DNA of 64,000 nt from Triticum aestivum (Eukaryota; Streptophyta; Magnoliopsida; Poales; Poaceae): NCBI RefSeq assembly GCF_018294505.1, contig NC_057813.1, positions 321,887,955 to 321,951,954 of the forward strand, in the 5' to 3' direction. The notes under the pieces were generated by a model, which saw nothing but the letters and a program-made list of their open reading frames with translations, did not search any database and was not told the origin of the DNA. This document shows, one piece after another, positions 11,834 to 24,056 of this stretch (the stretch's first letter is position 1; each line of letters starts with the position of its first letter). The translations under genes and the position numbers were made by a program.

Positions 11834-13032
11834 ATGTCGACTAGTGATGACACATTTTGTTTTAATGGCACAAATTACATTATATGGAGATTACACATGC
11901 TTTGTCACTTTCGGGCCATGGGTCCAAATGCTTTGCGGATTGTGGTTGTAGGGAATTCAAATCTAAAGGATGGACAATCTCCATCACTTGATGATATGCA
12001 TCTTGATTGTGAAGCTTTAAGTGTCATTCACCAAGCTAGAACCTTCGAGGTGTTCAAGTCAATATCGTCTTGTTCGTTGGCTCATGAGGCTTGGACCAAA
12101 ATTGAAGATATATATGGTGGGTCCAATCTTGATGAAGACAATATTATTTTTGGGGAGTTAATGGAGGAGTTCTCCACATTTCTTAATCATGAAGATCTCT
12201 CTATTTCTTCCACCTCCGATTACTTGCATACCTCAACATCTTTCACTTCACCAACATGTGGCTTACCACAAGGTAATGACATGGTAAGTGAAGAAATATC
12301 TCGTGATGATGGTATTAAGATCTTCATTGATGATCTTGCTTATGTTGATACGAGTGATGTATCTTCTATGGACACGAGCATATCTAACACCGAAAACATC
12401 ATACATTCTTGTGTAGAGAGTCCTTGCATATCATATAATGATGCACTCATAAATTCGTGTGATGATATGCTTGGTCGTTTGTGTTGCCATATTCAAAATG
12501 CCGTGATTCCCTCTAGTTCTCTTTGTGAAACTAACCATGTAGAGGAAATCAAGAAAAATGAGGCACGCTTGGTTGATGAAGAACCCTCCTCTCCAAAAGA
12601 ATCATCATCAACCCCTTGTGTTCACATGTGCCTCATGGCAAGAGGTAATGACGAGGTATCATCTTCTCTTAGTGATAATGATGATAGTTGTAATGAGGAA
12701 GATGATGAAGTCTTGACTCAAAATCTCTATGAGATTGGGAAAACTCTTCGTAGAGCTAAAAATAACACTTATAAAAGGCTCCAAGATGTTCTTGCTTGCT
12801 TTCAAAAACGTAACGGCTTATTCCTTTACGAGCAAGCAAAAAGTGAACAACTTGAACATGAACTTGCTATGGCTCATCAATGTCTTAGTGACTTGAGGTC
12901 TTTAAAAGAAGAGATTGAAGTTACTCATTGTAAACTTAAAGAGGATTTTGAGCACCTTGACCTTGACTACAAGAAGGTCAAAGGAGAGCTCACCAAACTC
13001 TCTAAGTCTCATGAGGAACTTCAAGCTACTCA
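11834..13032 (+). pseudogene. gag, first part (split by insertion)
   Basis: Starts at the ATG 42 bp after the primer site and runs 399 codons plus two bases to the TSD ACTCA, where a Gypsy element interrupts it. The frame continues exactly at 20901. The N-terminal about 110 residues (FNGTNYIIWRLHM, FEVFKSISSCSLAHEAW) match the UBN2-type Copia Gag fold, which packages RNA. A Ser/Asp-rich linker follows (about 130-290), then a heptad-rich coiled coil (about 320-400). Reading past 13032 is interrupting LTR sequence and is not part of the protein. Sequence before the insertion shows no stop. Confidence 0.8.
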
Positions 13033-13948
13033 TGATAGGGGCAAAGGTGTCCCGTCTTTCGATGAGATGATGGATTTCGCTTTGGTGGAAGTCGACTTTG
13101 ACGATCCGACTACGAACGTGCGAGGACGTCGCGCCTTAGCAATCGCTAAACCAACTCCAGAGGTTATTGACCATGCCGGAGCACGATCAACCTGACCACG
13201 AGGGTCTGTTTCCTGCGAGCAAACGAAGAACAAGCAAGAAACTGAGATTGCAATCTGGATATTGCGAATATAAGATGAAAGCTTTATTGATCAAGGTGGG
13301 GTTCTGTGACGCCTTTGTCTGGTCGTTGAACACAAACGAAGTACGCGAAGTTGCAGCTATGGCGAACTTTAATCTAAACAAAACCCAAAGTCTAAACGGT
13401 GCCCTAAGGGCTGTATATATGGAGGAAGAGAGGGGGAATTTTGTGGCCCTTGGTGGAGGGGTCCGAAATCAACCCTATCTGTTATTTCCCTACACATATG
13501 GACTCTAAAAATAGCCTATACTAATGTATTTCGAAATTACATGGGCCTGACCCAATAAAAAGGTGACGCAGCACCTATAATAGCCTCTAGACGAAATTTA
13601 TGAAGTGGCATCTTGTATATTTCGTCCAAGGCTTCATGCACTCGTTATGGTGGCTTCAAAGACCTGAAATCATCACTCGTAACTCCGTTCTTGTTCCCCT
13701 TGCGCATGCCATCATCTCCATGTTTTTTCTTGCTCCAATGTTCATCCTTCTCCAAGCTAGGCCCTTCATTTGTAAGCAAAACAAATGTATCCAATTTAGG
13801 CAGCATCATATTCTCATGAACATTAGAATCATTACCAAGAAACAAAAGTACCTGGTAATTTAGCTGGCGTGCGCGAGCTCTAATAATTGGTCCAATATGT
13901 ATAGCACCAGGGGCTGTGGGTGTAACAATGGTATTGATGTCCTCATCA
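13033..13948 (-). repeat. 3' LTR of CRM-like copy 1
   Basis: 916 bp; in element orientation it begins TGATGAGGACATC and ends GCCCCTATCA. A TATA-like CATATATACAGCCC (minus strand) is at about 13409-13422. Its first 304 bp (13948 down to 13645) code the last 100 residues of the polyprotein. Confidence 0.93.
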
Positions 13949-16900
13949 TCCTCCCCTTCTTGAAATGAAGTCGTCCTCGACGGAAGTTCATCTTCCTCAC
14001 CCAAATAAGGCTTCAAATCTGCAATGTTAAAAGTGGGACTAACCCCAAAATCGGCAGGCAGCTCAAGTTTATATGCATTATATTTTATTTTCTCTAACAC
14101 CTTAAAGGGACCATCAACACGTGGCATTAGCTTTGATTTGCGCAAATCAGGAAATCTATCCTTACGCAAATGTAACCAAACAAGATCTCCAGGTGCAAAC
14201 ACAACATGTTTTCTACCCTTATCTCCAACAAGTTTATATTTAGCATTCATACGCTCAATGTTTTCCTTTGTTAACTCATGCATTTTTAAAATCAATTCAG
14301 AACATTGTTTAGCATCAAAATTAACCTTCTCCGAAGATGGAAGAGGCAACAAATCAATAGGTGCACGAGGTAGGAGACCATACACAAGTTCAAAAGGGCA
14401 CATCTTAGTAGTAGAATGCAATGAACAATTATAAGCAAATTCAATATGAGGCAAGCATTCCTCCCACATTTTCTTATTATTCTTCAAAACAGCCCTAAGC
14501 ATAGTAGACAATATTCTATTGACTACTTCAGTTTGTCCATCAGTTTGGGGGTGACAACTAGTACTAAAAAGCAGTTTAGTCTCCAACTTAGCCCTTAAAC
14601 ATCTCCAAAAGTGGATAAGAAATTTAGTGTCACGATCTGAAACAATAGTATTTGGCACACCATGCAAGCGAATAATTTCACGAAAGAACAAATCAGCAAC
14701 ATTAACAGCATCGTCGCTTTTATGACATGGTATAAAGTGTGCCATTTTCAAGAATCTATCCACGACAACAAATATGCTATCCCTCCCCTTCTTTGTTCGA
14801 GGTAAACCTAAAACAAAGTTCATAGATATATCCTCCCAAGGAACACTAGGTACAGGCAAATGCATATATAAACCATGAGGATTGAGTCGTGACTTAGCTT
14901 TTTGACATGTAGTGCAGCGAGCAATAAAACGCTCAACATCCCGTCTCATCTTTGGCCAAAAGAAATGTGTAGCAAGTACGTCCTCCGTCTTCTTCACGCC
15001 AAAGTGTCCCATTAATCCTCCTCCATGCGCCTCCTGCAACAACAAAAGACGAACGGAGCTAGCTGGAATGCATAGCTTGTTAGCACGAAACACAAATCCA
15101 TCGTTAATGACAAACTTGTTCCACATTCTTCCTTCTTTACAATTCTGCATTACATCTTTAAAATCAGCATCATGCACATATTGATCTTTGATGGTCTCCA
15201 AACCAAATATTTTGAAGTCAAGTTGTGAAAGCATAGTATAGCGACGAGACAATGCATCAGCAATAACATTTTCTTTTCCCTTCTTGTGTTTAATGACATA
15301 AGGGAAAGTCTCAATGAATTCAACCCATTTAGCATGTCTACGATTCAGTTTAGCTTGACTTTTAATATGTTTCAAAGATTCATGATCAGAATGTATAACA
15401 AATTCTTTGGGCCATAAATAATGTTGCCATGTTTCTAAAGTCCGAACAAGAGCATATAATTCTTTATCATAAGTAGAATAATTCAGACTAGGCCCACTCA
15501 ATTTTTCAGAAAAGTATGCAACAGGTTTGCCATCTTGTAATAACACACCTCCTAATCCAATTCCACTAGCATCACATTCAAGCTCAAAAGTCTTATTAAA
15601 ATCAGGAAGTTGGAGTAAAGGAGCATGTGTCAACTTATCTTTCAATACCGTGAAGGCTTCTTCCTGTGCGGTACCCCAAAGAAAAGGCACATCTTTCTTT
15701 GTAAGCTCATTGAGAGGTGCAGCAATGGTGCTGAAATCTCTCACAAAACGCCTATAGAATCCAGCGAGGCCAAGAAAACTCCTCACTTGTGTGACCGTTT
15801 TGGGTTGCGGCCAACTCTCAATAGCTTCAATCTTGGCTTTATCAACTTCAATTCCCTGTGGAGTAACAACATAGCCAAGAAAAGATACTCGGTCGGTGCA
15901 AAAGGTGCACTTCCCAAGGTTACCAAACAAACGTGCATCACGTAGAGCAATAAAAACAACACGTAAATGTTCCAAATGTTCTTCCAAAGATCTGCTATAA
16001 ATCAGTATATCATCAAAATAGACTACCACAAATCGTCCAATGAAAGCACGTAAAACTTCGTTCATTAGTCTCATGAAAGTACTAGGCGCATTAGTTAACC
16101 CAAAAGGCATCACTAACCACTCATATAATCCAAACTTAGTTTTAAATGCTGTTTTCCATTCATCCCCCAATTTCATACGAATTTGATGGTATCCACTACG
16201 CAAATCAACTTTGGAGAATATTGTAGAGCCACTCAATTCATCAAGCATATCATCTAGCCTAGGAATAGGATGACGATAACGAATAGTAATATTATTAATG
16301 CCTCTACAATCAACACACATACGCGATGTACCATCCTTTTTCGGCACTAGAATAATAGGAACAGCACAAGGACTAAGGGATTCGCGTATATAACCTTTGT
16401 CGAGAAGCTCTTGTACTTGACGCATAATCTCCTTCGTCTCCTCTGGATTGGTACGGTATGGCGCACGGTTTGGCAGTGAAGCACCGGGAATTAAGTCAAT
16501 CTGATGCTCAATCCCTCGAATAGGCGGTAATCCCGGTGGCACGTCTTGTGGAAAGACGTCAGCGAACTCCTGCAAAATGTTAGTGACAGCAGGAGGCAAA
16601 GAGGAAGGCACGTCCTCGAATGAAAATAATGCCTCTTTGCACACAAAAGCATAGCAAACAGATTTGCTGAAATCTAGCTCATCAATATCAGATTTGGTGG
16701 CAAATAAACATGCACTTTTCAATTTAATTTCAGAAGCAACACTAGATGGTTTATTATTAGGCTTCATTTGTTGCTCAAATTCTTTTGCCACAATCTGATT
16801 TTCACTCTTATTCTTCTCCTGTTTTGCTTTATTAGCTCTATTAATATCATCTTTCAAAATGGAATCAGGAGTCATAGGAAGCAAAGTAATATTTTTATCC

Positions 16901-18765
16901 TTATGAACAAGAGTATACTGATTGTTTCTACCATGGTGTACAGAATTTTTATCAAATTGCCATGGTCTACCAAGTAATAAGGAACATGCTTGCATAGGTA
17001 CCACATCACAATCAACATAATCAGCATATGTAGAGATACTAAAATGCACACGAACAGTACGTGTTACCTTAACCTTGCCGCTGTTGTTGAACCATTGGAT
17101 GTAGTAAGGATGTGGATGTGGTCTTGTGGTGAGAGAAAGCTTCTCCACCATCTCCATGCTAGCCAAGTTGTTGCAGCTCCCTCCGTCTATGATGACGCGC
17201 ACAGAACGTTCCTTCACAACTCCCTTGGTATGGAACAAATTGTGCCTCTGATTTTGCTCAGCTTGTGTGACCTGCACACTCAAAACACGTTGAGCAACTA
17301 AACATTCATACCTGTCAGCGTCTTCAGGAGCCATGTATTGCGTCTCATGATCAGAATCATCTCCACCATGTTCTTCACGTGTAATAAGAGCCAAAGTCTC
17401 CTCATCATAGTCACTAGCGGACTCATACCCACCATCCTCGGTAGCAATCATCACACGCTGAGATTTGCATTCTCTCGCATAATGACCTCCTCCCTTACAA
17501 CGACGACAAATAATATCACTTGTGTGCCCTGTTGATGCTATGGAAGAAGAAGAACGCTGTGCAGGCCCCGCAGGTGCGCTCTTGGCAGATAATGGTGGTT
17601 GTGCCTGTTTTCTTGTATCACGGCTGGAGGTGGCACCTGATGGAGGTGCTGGTGCAGTTGAAGTAGAAGATGCACGCGGTGTCCATGATGAAGGTCGGCC
17701 TGCAGAAAAGTTAGTTCGCCCCAATGCTTGTCGATCCTGCACTTCACGTTCAGCTTTACAAGCAAGATGGAATAAACGAGTGATATTAGTATACTCCTTA
17801 TAGTCTAGAATGGTCTGAATCTCTCTATTTAATCCACCCAGAAAACGTGCAAGCATAGCTTCATTCTCCTCAACAATACCACATCTAATCATGCCAGTTT
17901 GTAATTCCTGATAATATTCTTCTACAGAATTTTTTCCTTGTCTTAAACGCTGCAATTTTTGAAGCAATTCACGTTGATAATATGGTGGAACCCAACGCGT
18001 ACGCATAGCAGTTTTCAAAGCAGCCCAAGTAGTTGGAATAGGATATAATCTACAATGTTCAGACCACCATACACATGCAAAACTAGTGAAAGCACAAACA
18101 GCAGCAGCAACCCGTCTCTCCTCAGGATATTGTAAACATGTAAATCGTTGTTCAGTTTCTAACTCCCAAGTAAGATATATATCAGGAACATATCTACCCT
18201 CAAATGGTGGAATATTCAATTTCAGTTTAGGAATATGGACATCATCTCGTACCTGAGGTGGTGGTGCGGGCCTACCATTGCGAATATATACCTGAGGTCG
18301 ACCTGCTGGTGGTGGTGCTGGTGGCTGCACGTAGTTCTGATTTTGATCAACCTCATCCTCATAATCGCCCGCATATTCATCATCCTCCGCATCAGCAGCA
18401 GGAGCCACAGAAGTATCAACAGCCGCACCAACAGTTTGGCCAGGCCGAAGAAGTACACGGCTCGCTCGGCGGAGGGCTGTTTCGCGACCTGGAGGTAATT
18501 GTTGTTGTTGTTGTTGTTGTTGCAGAGGTGCGGCAGGTGCAGCCGGTGGTGGAAGACGCGCAAGCAGTTCATTAAATCTGTTATCGAGCTTTGTTTCGAA
18601 CGTCTTCTCAAGGCCAGTGATCTTCTCCATGGCCTCTTCAAAATTGTTCAGCACATCTTGCACCTGTTCATTCATCATTTGCTGAAACTTATCATGAAGC
18701 TCCTTGTTCGATAAGTTCTCCCAGTCAATCTCGTCGGCTTGTGATCCTGGCATGGTTAGCAGCAA
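13645..18765 (-). CDS. Gag-Pol polyprotein, CRM-like (integrase D to N)
   Basis: One 1706-codon frame; the likelier start is the second Met (18753), because the decayed copy 2 begins at the matching place ([13 protein letters not shown]). Domains in order: Gag (to about 415, with a Gln run near 80-90), CCHC knuckle C-X2-C-X4-H-X4-C (about 420-433), aspartic protease (IIDGGS, Asp about 527), reverse transcriptase with YFDD at 916-919, RNase H (first Asp about 1065), integrase with an HHCC finger near 1250-1290, and an LTR-encoded tail (1607-1706) with [13 protein letters not shown]. The integrase triad is defective: Asp1377 and Glu1413 have the usual 35-residue spacing, but the first acidic residue is Asn1316 (SMNFV; codon at 14818-14820), where copy 2 still has Asp. 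Gag, protease and reverse transcriptase look usable; integration should fail. Confidence 0.9.
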   Translation of the reverse strand: MLLTMPGSQADEIDWENLSNKELHDKFQQMMNEQVQDVLNNFEEAMEKITGLEKTFETKLDNRFNELLARLPPPAAPAAPLQQQQQQQQLPPGRETALRRASRVLLRPGQTVGAAVDTSVAPAADAEDDEYAGDYEDEVDQNQNYVQPPAPPPAGRPQVYIRNGRPAPPPQVRDDVHIPKLKLNIPPFEGRYVPDIYLTWELETEQRFTCLQYPEERRVAAAVCAFTSFACVWWSEHCRLYPIPTTWAALKTAMRTRWVPPYYQRELLQKLQRLRQGKNSVEEYYQELQTGMIRCGIVEENEAMLARFLGGLNREIQTILDYKEYTNITRLFHLACKAEREVQDRQALGRTNFSAGRPSSWTPRASSTSTAPAPPSGATSSRDTRKQAQPPLSAKSAPAGPAQRSSSSIASTGHTSDIICRRCKGGGHYARECKSQRVMIATEDGGYESASDYDEETLALITREEHGGDDSDHETQYMAPEDADRYECLVAQRVLSVQVTQAEQNQRHNLFHTKGVVKERSVRVIIDGGSCNNLASMEMVEKLSLTTRPHPHPYYIQWFNNSGKVKVTRTVRVHFSISTYADYVDCDVVPMQACSLLLGRPWQFDKNSVHHGRNNQYTLVHKDKNITLLPMTPDSILKDDINRANKAKQEKNKSENQIVAKEFEQQMKPNNKPSSVASEIKLKSACLFATKSDIDELDFSKSVCYAFVCKEALFSFEDVPSSLPPAVTNILQEFADVFPQDVPPGLPPIRGIEHQIDLIPGASLPNRAPYRTNPEETKEIMRQVQELLDKGYIRESLSPCAVPIILVPKKDGTSRMCVDCRGINNITIRYRHPIPRLDDMLDELSGSTIFSKVDLRSGYHQIRMKLGDEWKTAFKTKFGLYEWLVMPFGLTNAPSTFMRLMNEVLRAFIGRFVVVYFDDILIYSRSLEEHLEHLRVVFIALRDARLFGNLGKCTFCTDRVSFLGYVVTPQGIEVDKAKIEAIESWPQPKTVTQVRSFLGLAGFYRRFVRDFSTIAAPLNELTKKDVPFLWGTAQEEAFTVLKDKLTHAPLLQLPDFNKTFELECDASGIGLGGVLLQDGKPVAYFSEKLSGPSLNYSTYDKELYALVRTLETWQHYLWPKEFVIHSDHESLKHIKSQAKLNRRHAKWVEFIETFPYVIKHKKGKENVIADALSRRYTMLSQLDFKIFGLETIKDQYVHDADFKDVMQNCKEGRMWNKFVINDGFVFRANKLCIPASSVRLLLLQEAHGGGLMGHFGVKKTEDVLATHFFWPKMRRDVERFIARCTTCQKAKSRLNPHGLYMHLPVPSVPWEDISMNFVLGLPRTKKGRDSIFVVVDRFLKMAHFIPCHKSDDAVNVADLFFREIIRLHGVPNTIVSDRDTKFLIHFWRCLRAKLETKLLFSTSCHPQTDGQTEVVNRILSTMLRAVLKNNKKMWEECLPHIEFAYNCSLHSTTKMCPFELVYGLLPRAPIDLLPLPSSEKVNFDAKQCSELILKMHELTKENIERMNAKYKLVGDKGRKHVVFAPGDLVWLHLRKDRFPDLRKSKLMPRVDGPFKVLEKIKYNAYKLELPADFGVSPTFNIADLKPYLGEEDELPSRTTSFQEGEDDEDINTIVTPTAPGAIHIGPIIRARARQLNYQVLLFLGNDSNVHENMMLPKLDTFVLLTNEGPSLEKDEHWSKKKHGDDGMRKGNKNGVTSDDFRSLKPP

Positions 18766-19556
18766 TAGAAAGACACAAGAATATGATCCTACAGACTACG
18801 AACAAGTGGTGGTGGTGGGTGTCACAAATTCGTCAAGCAAAACTCAAATTCTTACCAGTTCTTACCCAGCAACAGGCGGTGATCGTCAACCGTTGTAGTG
18901 AAAACTCTCAAAGCTTGGATAGAGCGATTACCAGGGAGAGTCAAATGCACGACGTAGATGTATGTGGAGCTGGGAAGGCTTATAATATGGTAGCAAAAGG
19001 GGTCAGCAATAATCAATTCAGAGATGCAAAGTTGAATAAACGCTCAACGACGGTACTGTGCTGGTCCTAGGCTAGACCGTACTAGACACGCGAGCCTAGA
19101 GCACTAACAAAATCACGGCGCTGCATGTAAACAAGGGAAAAGCACACTTTGGAATTTTTTTCGCTCTTTTTTTTGGCGCTCTTTTTTTCGCACTGCTTTT
19201 TTTTGCGAAAAATCACTATAATGGCGAGTGTCTCAAAACTCTTCCCAGGTCAAACTGACAGGATGGGCACGAATTTTTTTCCGACCAAAAGTTCTTTTTT
19301 TTCGACTGCCCGGACCCAAAATTTGGAAACGGGTCAAAAAAAACTTTCTATAACGGCGACTGTCTCAATACGCTTAGAAACACCTAAAAATAGGATAGCC
19401 AGAATTTTTTTCGACAAATGCGTTTTCGGAAAATTTTGGGCCTAAACGGAGGGTGGTTTCCGGACTCTTTTTTTTCCGAAACCTACTCCGGCAAGGAAAC
19501 ACGAATCGAAAACTAGATGGATCTCAAAAACAAACCTAATATGCAAGGAACTCAGA

Positions 19557-19715
19557 TTGGTGGTGGATATATGGTGATGGTATATGGCAGCGGTGGTGGT
19601 ATATGGCAGCGGTGGTGGTAGCGGTGGTAGTATATGCATATGGATCGGTGGTGGTATATGGATACGGATTGGTGGTGGTATATGGATATGGATTCGGAGC
19701 GGTGGTGGTAGGTGA
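19557..19715 (+). repeat. GGTGGTATATGG minisatellite in leader
   Basis: Irregular tandem units built from GGTGGTATATGG with ATGG or GCAGC spacers, about 150 bp in total. The same array is present in opposite orientation in copy 2 at about 42655-42790, with a different number and order of units. Confidence 0.75.
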
Positions 19716-19983
19716 CAAGGGCGATGATGATGGTGCGACGTGACAACTTATGACCAGAACTCGAAACTCTAAAAGACTAACGCTAAGACCAGCAACTAGA
19801 CACGACGATGCAACCGCAAATTCAACAAAGCAAAACCCTAAAAAGATTATGCAAAGCCTCAGATTGGTTCGGATATGATGAACTAACCCTAATTTTTTTT
19901 TGCCTTTTTCGTGGACTGTAGGTATGAAGAACAGACTCGATCTAAACTATGAAAAACTGTAAAATCTCACCGAGCAACCTGGA

Positions 19984-19995
19984 AATCTGATACCA
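19984..19995 (-). promoter_or_regulatory. Primer binding site of CRM-like copy 1
   Basis: TGGTATCAGATT on the minus strand, two bases after the 5' LTR. It matches the first ten bases of the tRNA-iMet complement (TGGTATCAGAGC) and then diverges. The same site is at 42362-42373 in copy 2. Confidence 0.7.
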
Positions 19996-19997
19996 CT

Positions 19998-20895
19998 TGA
20001 TAGGGGCAAAGGTGTCTGGATTTCGCTTTGGTGAAAGTCGACTTTGACGATCCGACTACGAACGTGCGAGGACGTCGCGCCTTAGAAATCGCTAAACCAA
20101 CTCCGAGAGGTTATTGACCACGCCGGAGCACGATCAACCTGACCACGAGGGTCTGTTTCCTGCGAGCAAACGAAGAACAAGCAAGAAACTGAGATTGCAA
20201 TCTGGATATTGCGAATATAAGATGAAAGCTTTATTGATCAAGGTGGGGTTCTGTGACGCCTTTGTCTGGTCGTTGAACACAAACGAAGTACGCAAAGTTG
20301 CAGCTATGGCGAACTTTAATCTAAACAAAACCCAAAGTCTAAACGGTTCCCTAAGGGCTGTATATATGGAGGAAGAGAGGGAGAATTTCGTGGCCCTTGG
20401 TGGAGGGGTCCGAAATCAACCCTATCTCTTGTTTCCCCACACATATGGACTCTAAAAATAGCCTATACTAATATATTTCGAAATTACATGGGCCTGGCCC
20501 AATAAAAAGGTGACACAACACCTATAATAGCCTCTGGACGAAATTTATGAAGTGGCATATTGTATATTTCGTCCAAGGCTTCATGCACTCGTTAAGGTGG
20601 CTTCAAAGACCTGAAATCATCACTCGTAACTCCGTTCTTGTTCCCCTTGCGCATGACATCATCTCCATGTTTTTTCTTGCTCCAATGTTCATCCTTCTCC
20701 AAGCTAGGTCCTTCATTTGTAAGCAAAACAAATGTATCCAATTTAGGCAGCATCATATTCTCATGAACATTAGAATCATTACCAAGAAACGAAAGTACCT
20801 GGTAATTTAGCTGGCATGCGTGAGCTCTAGTAATTGGTCCAATATGTATAGCAGCGGGGGCTGTGGGTGTAACAATGGTATTGATGTCCTCATCA
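19998..20895 (-). repeat. 5' LTR of CRM-like copy 1
   Basis: 898 bp. It matches 13033-13948 except for a 20-bp gap near its 3' end (in window terms just after AAAGGTGTC at about 20010) and scattered substitutions. The end TGATAGGGGC (plus strand) and the start TGATGAGGAC (minus strand) are intact. Confidence 0.93.
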
Positions 20896-20900
20896 ACTCA

Positions 20901-21954
20901 TGCGGAGTCTCTAGCCTCTACATGCTCCTCTCATATTAATAATGATGCTTGTGCTACTAACTCTATCTTGTGTGAAGCATCGATATTAAAAGAAAATGTT
21001 GAGCTAAGGAATCAACTTGATTTGCTAACTAGCAATTATGGGAAATCGGGAGAAAGTCATAAAAAACTCTCAGGCACTCATGAGGATCTTCTAATCTCTC
21101 ATGATGAGTTGAAGTTAGCTCATGAGGCTATGGTCACCAAGGTAAAATCATGTGAGTCTCATGTGGATATTGGCACATCTTCTACTCGAAATGCCTTATT
21201 GTCATGTGCTAGTCCTTGCAATTCCTCTCTACATGATATTGGTACATCTTGTAATGAATTGCTCACCATGCCTTGTTGCTCTAACAATGAAGCTTCTACT
21301 TCCTCTAGTTCTTTTGTTAATACTAACCTTGTAAAGGAAAATAAAGAGCTCAAGGCCCAAGTCACTAGTTTGAAGAAGGAATTGTAAAAATGTTGTCATA
21401 ATATCTTGAGTGTGCAAAAGGACCCTCAAGACAAAATAGGACTTGATTTCATCTCCAACAAGAAGAAGTCCAAGAACAAGAAGAAGGGACAAGATCAAGT
21501 CAAGAATTCGGCCAACATTACTTGCTTCAAGTGCAAGAATGTTGGACACCATGTGAGATCTTGTCCATTGAAGAAGAAGGCTTCAAATGTGAAGCATCAA
21601 GGGAAGTGGCCTCAAGTTCAATATCAAGATAATGAAAGGCCTCTTCCCATGCCTAACCAAGATAATGCTCTCCAAGTTGAAAAGGTAAAGAAGAAGAGAA
21701 AGGGGAGCACATGTTGTTATATTTGCCGTAAGAAGGGACACATAGCTTCATCTTGTCCCAACGGTAACATATCTAAGCCTCCTATAGTCAATAATCATTA
21801 TTCGCTAAGGAAGGATATTGTTGGCAATGTGTTTGCCAAGTTTGTGGGTTCCCAAAGAAGTTTGAAAGTGGACAAGACCATTTGGGTTTCCAAGACTATT
21901 GTTACTAACTTATTTGGACCCAACTTGGTTGGGGACCATCAAACTCAAACTTGA
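20901..21954 (+). pseudogene. gag, second part (one in-frame stop)
   Basis: Continues the frame of 11834-13032 exactly once the insertion and one ACTCA are removed. A coiled-coil segment (SHKKL, KENKELKAQVTSLKK) runs to a TAA at 21385-21387. The same frame then continues without a break to the TGA at 21952-21954, so the TAA is a single nonsense mutation in a Gag of about 750 codons. Two CCHC knuckles follow it: CFKCKNVGHHVRSC (about 21523) and CCYICRKKGHIASSC (about 21714, with an extra leading Cys), separated by a Lys-rich linker. After the final stop there is no pol. Confidence 0.8.
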
Positions 21955-24051
21955 TCAATAGGTGTGTGGAGGGAATTGGAGACCTGGCTACTTCATGAAG
22001 AAAAACTATTTTCACCATATGTTATGGTTAATGCCAAGTCAAGTGGATTATCATCATATCTATCAATCCAATACTCCTCTTTGCGGTAACTTGTACTTGC
22101 ATTGTTTACATTGAAAGTCACTATGTCCCTTGCATGTTTAGGTTTTGTACCTAGCATGTGCTTGTGTAGTTGTGCTTCCTAGTATGCTTGATTTGTGTTA
22201 TCTAGCATTTGTAGGTTGCAATGCACTTCATATATTTGTGTGTGTGGTTTCAAGCCTTTATTGCTTCATTAGTTGAATCTTCCTTGGCTCTTTTGAGATA
22301 TTTACGGATATCACAAACCTTAAATGTGTATGTATGTGGGATACCACCTAGTATTGTTAGTGCAATATTATTTAGTTACTATGTGGTATGTAAAGCTCAT
22401 TTGAAACTCAAATTCTCTCCATTAATTATCCTTAGTTGGGTTTTATTTGCTTCTTGTGGATAATACATGGATCATCATATTGTGGGGGAGTGATATGCTT
22501 TGTGCATATCACAATCCTTGTTAATATGAACAATTGAGGGATGCCACTTAGAATTTATATTTGAGATTATCTTATATCTCCATGGCACGCAGTATCTTGT
22601 TTACGTATGGCATTCTTGTGCGGTTTTGCCCATGGTTATCTTTAAAATCTTATTTGGAAAATCATTTGATTAAAGCTATTCCAATTATTGCTTTGCATGA
22701 TGATCTATCTAGTTGGAATGTTAATATTATGCTATCCAAGCATTATGTTTATTTCTAAACTCTCATGTTATGCTTGTGTTAGTATAGATGATCATGTACT
22801 TATTTGGTTTCTACACCGGATGATAACCCGAAATACCATTTTGTTCGAATTCATCTTATTGCTCTATATGAGAGTTTGTTATCTCATTGTTTATAGTGTC
22901 CTATATCTACTTGAGTGAGATATTCCTATGAGTATGTGTGCAATGCATATCTTATATGCTCATTGTTTTTTTTCTTGGTTCATATGTTGAACTTTGTGTG
23001 CTATCATATGTTGATTTGTCACTTTGATTCATTTTGGACAACATAAATGACTAGTAATGTTATTGGAAGTATTAACGGTTATGTGGTCATTTGCCCAATT
23101 TGTATCTCCCTGGATTTTGGTAGGCTTGTGCATGCATATTTACTATGTGTAAATTCACATGCCTTGTTTGCCTTATTTGATCCAATATATATATATGGTT
23201 AATCCATCAAATTCTTAATAGCTAAGATGTGCATGAAATTCAAATTCATATGAATATGCACATATTTAAGTGGTTTTACCCTATGTGTTGTAGTTATGCT
23301 AACTACTTTGGACCCAATAAGTTTGGGGACCATATTGTACTTAAAATGTGTTAGGTACATTTCAGAAGCATTGGGTGCTTGGCTTATTCATGAAGGTGGT
23401 GGCACTATGAGGAAATTAGAGCCAAGCTTGGACATTTTATTGATCTACGACTTCATACCAATGCTATCTTGGTAACAAGTATTTACTTCATGCATATATA
23501 TAGAAATGGGGTCAACCTTGTGTAGGTTGCATCATGGCATGAATTTCTTGACTCGTTCCTGTGATACTTGTTTCCTTTCTCAAAGCACCCCAACATGATC
23601 TCTTGTTGCTAGTTATGATGTCTTTGATGGTTGTGTGTTTGGAGTTCATTAATATACAATAAGATTATATTAAGCCACGTGCTATGCTTTCAAGCAAAGA
23701 TCTCATTGGTATATTTTATGACTCCCATTTGGATACCTTATTATTTCCTTTTGTAACTATTTTATGTGTACATCCTTCTTTGTGGATATCATCTACCTAG
23801 AATCTTATACACGTGAGAGAAGTTACATCTCTAGTTGAAATCCCTATTCTTTCATGTCCACCATTTAATTCACTTTTTATATCTTTTTGGTGACTCCATG
23901 GAAGCATTTGTTGTATGAGTGCATGTCTTACCTCTTTTCATCTTAGTGCACTCATGTTTGGTGAAGATTGTTGTCCTCATGCTTGTCTTGACAAGCCTAT
24001 TATTTCCTATCTTCATCATGGGTTGTCACAAGCTTTGATTTTTAGTTTGCT
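21955..24051 (+). other. Non-coding part of Copia element, left
   Basis: AT-rich DNA with no gene. It contains one polypurine-like TGTGGGGGAG at 22481-22490 (the first of five such tracts in the element). In complete Sireviruses pol would occupy this place. Confidence 0.7.
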
Positions 24052-24056
24052 ATTAG

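Larger units (their letters stand above)
18766..19997 (-). other. 5' leader of CRM-like copy 1
   Basis: Untranslated leader between primer site and Gag start, about 1.2 kb. It contains many short oligo-T/oligo-A runs and a GGTGGTATATGG-type minisatellite (separate entry). No credible gene is seen. Confidence 0.75.
13033..20895 (-). mobile_element. CRM-like Ty3/Gypsy chromovirus, copy 1
   Basis: A complete element read on the minus strand. The 5' LTR is 19998-20895 and the 3' LTR 13033-13948, with TSD ACTCA at 13028-13032 and 20896-20900. Next to the LTRs are a tRNA-Met-like primer site (19984-19995) and a polypurine tract (AAGAAGGGGAGGA, minus strand, 13949-13962). It encodes one unbroken Gag-Pol frame of 1706 codons whose end lies inside the 3' LTR. 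LTR overlap of the coding region is typical of the CRM clade; I infer that clade from this and from the integrase style, without a tree. By eye the LTRs differ at roughly 25-30 positions (about 3 per cent) plus one 20-bp gap. Confidence 0.9.

Noticed and set aside
13600..13863. Plus-strand frames at 13600-13863, 20547-20810 and their minus counterparts near 41526 and 48383
   Set aside because: They are the reverse strand of the LTR-encoded polyprotein tail.
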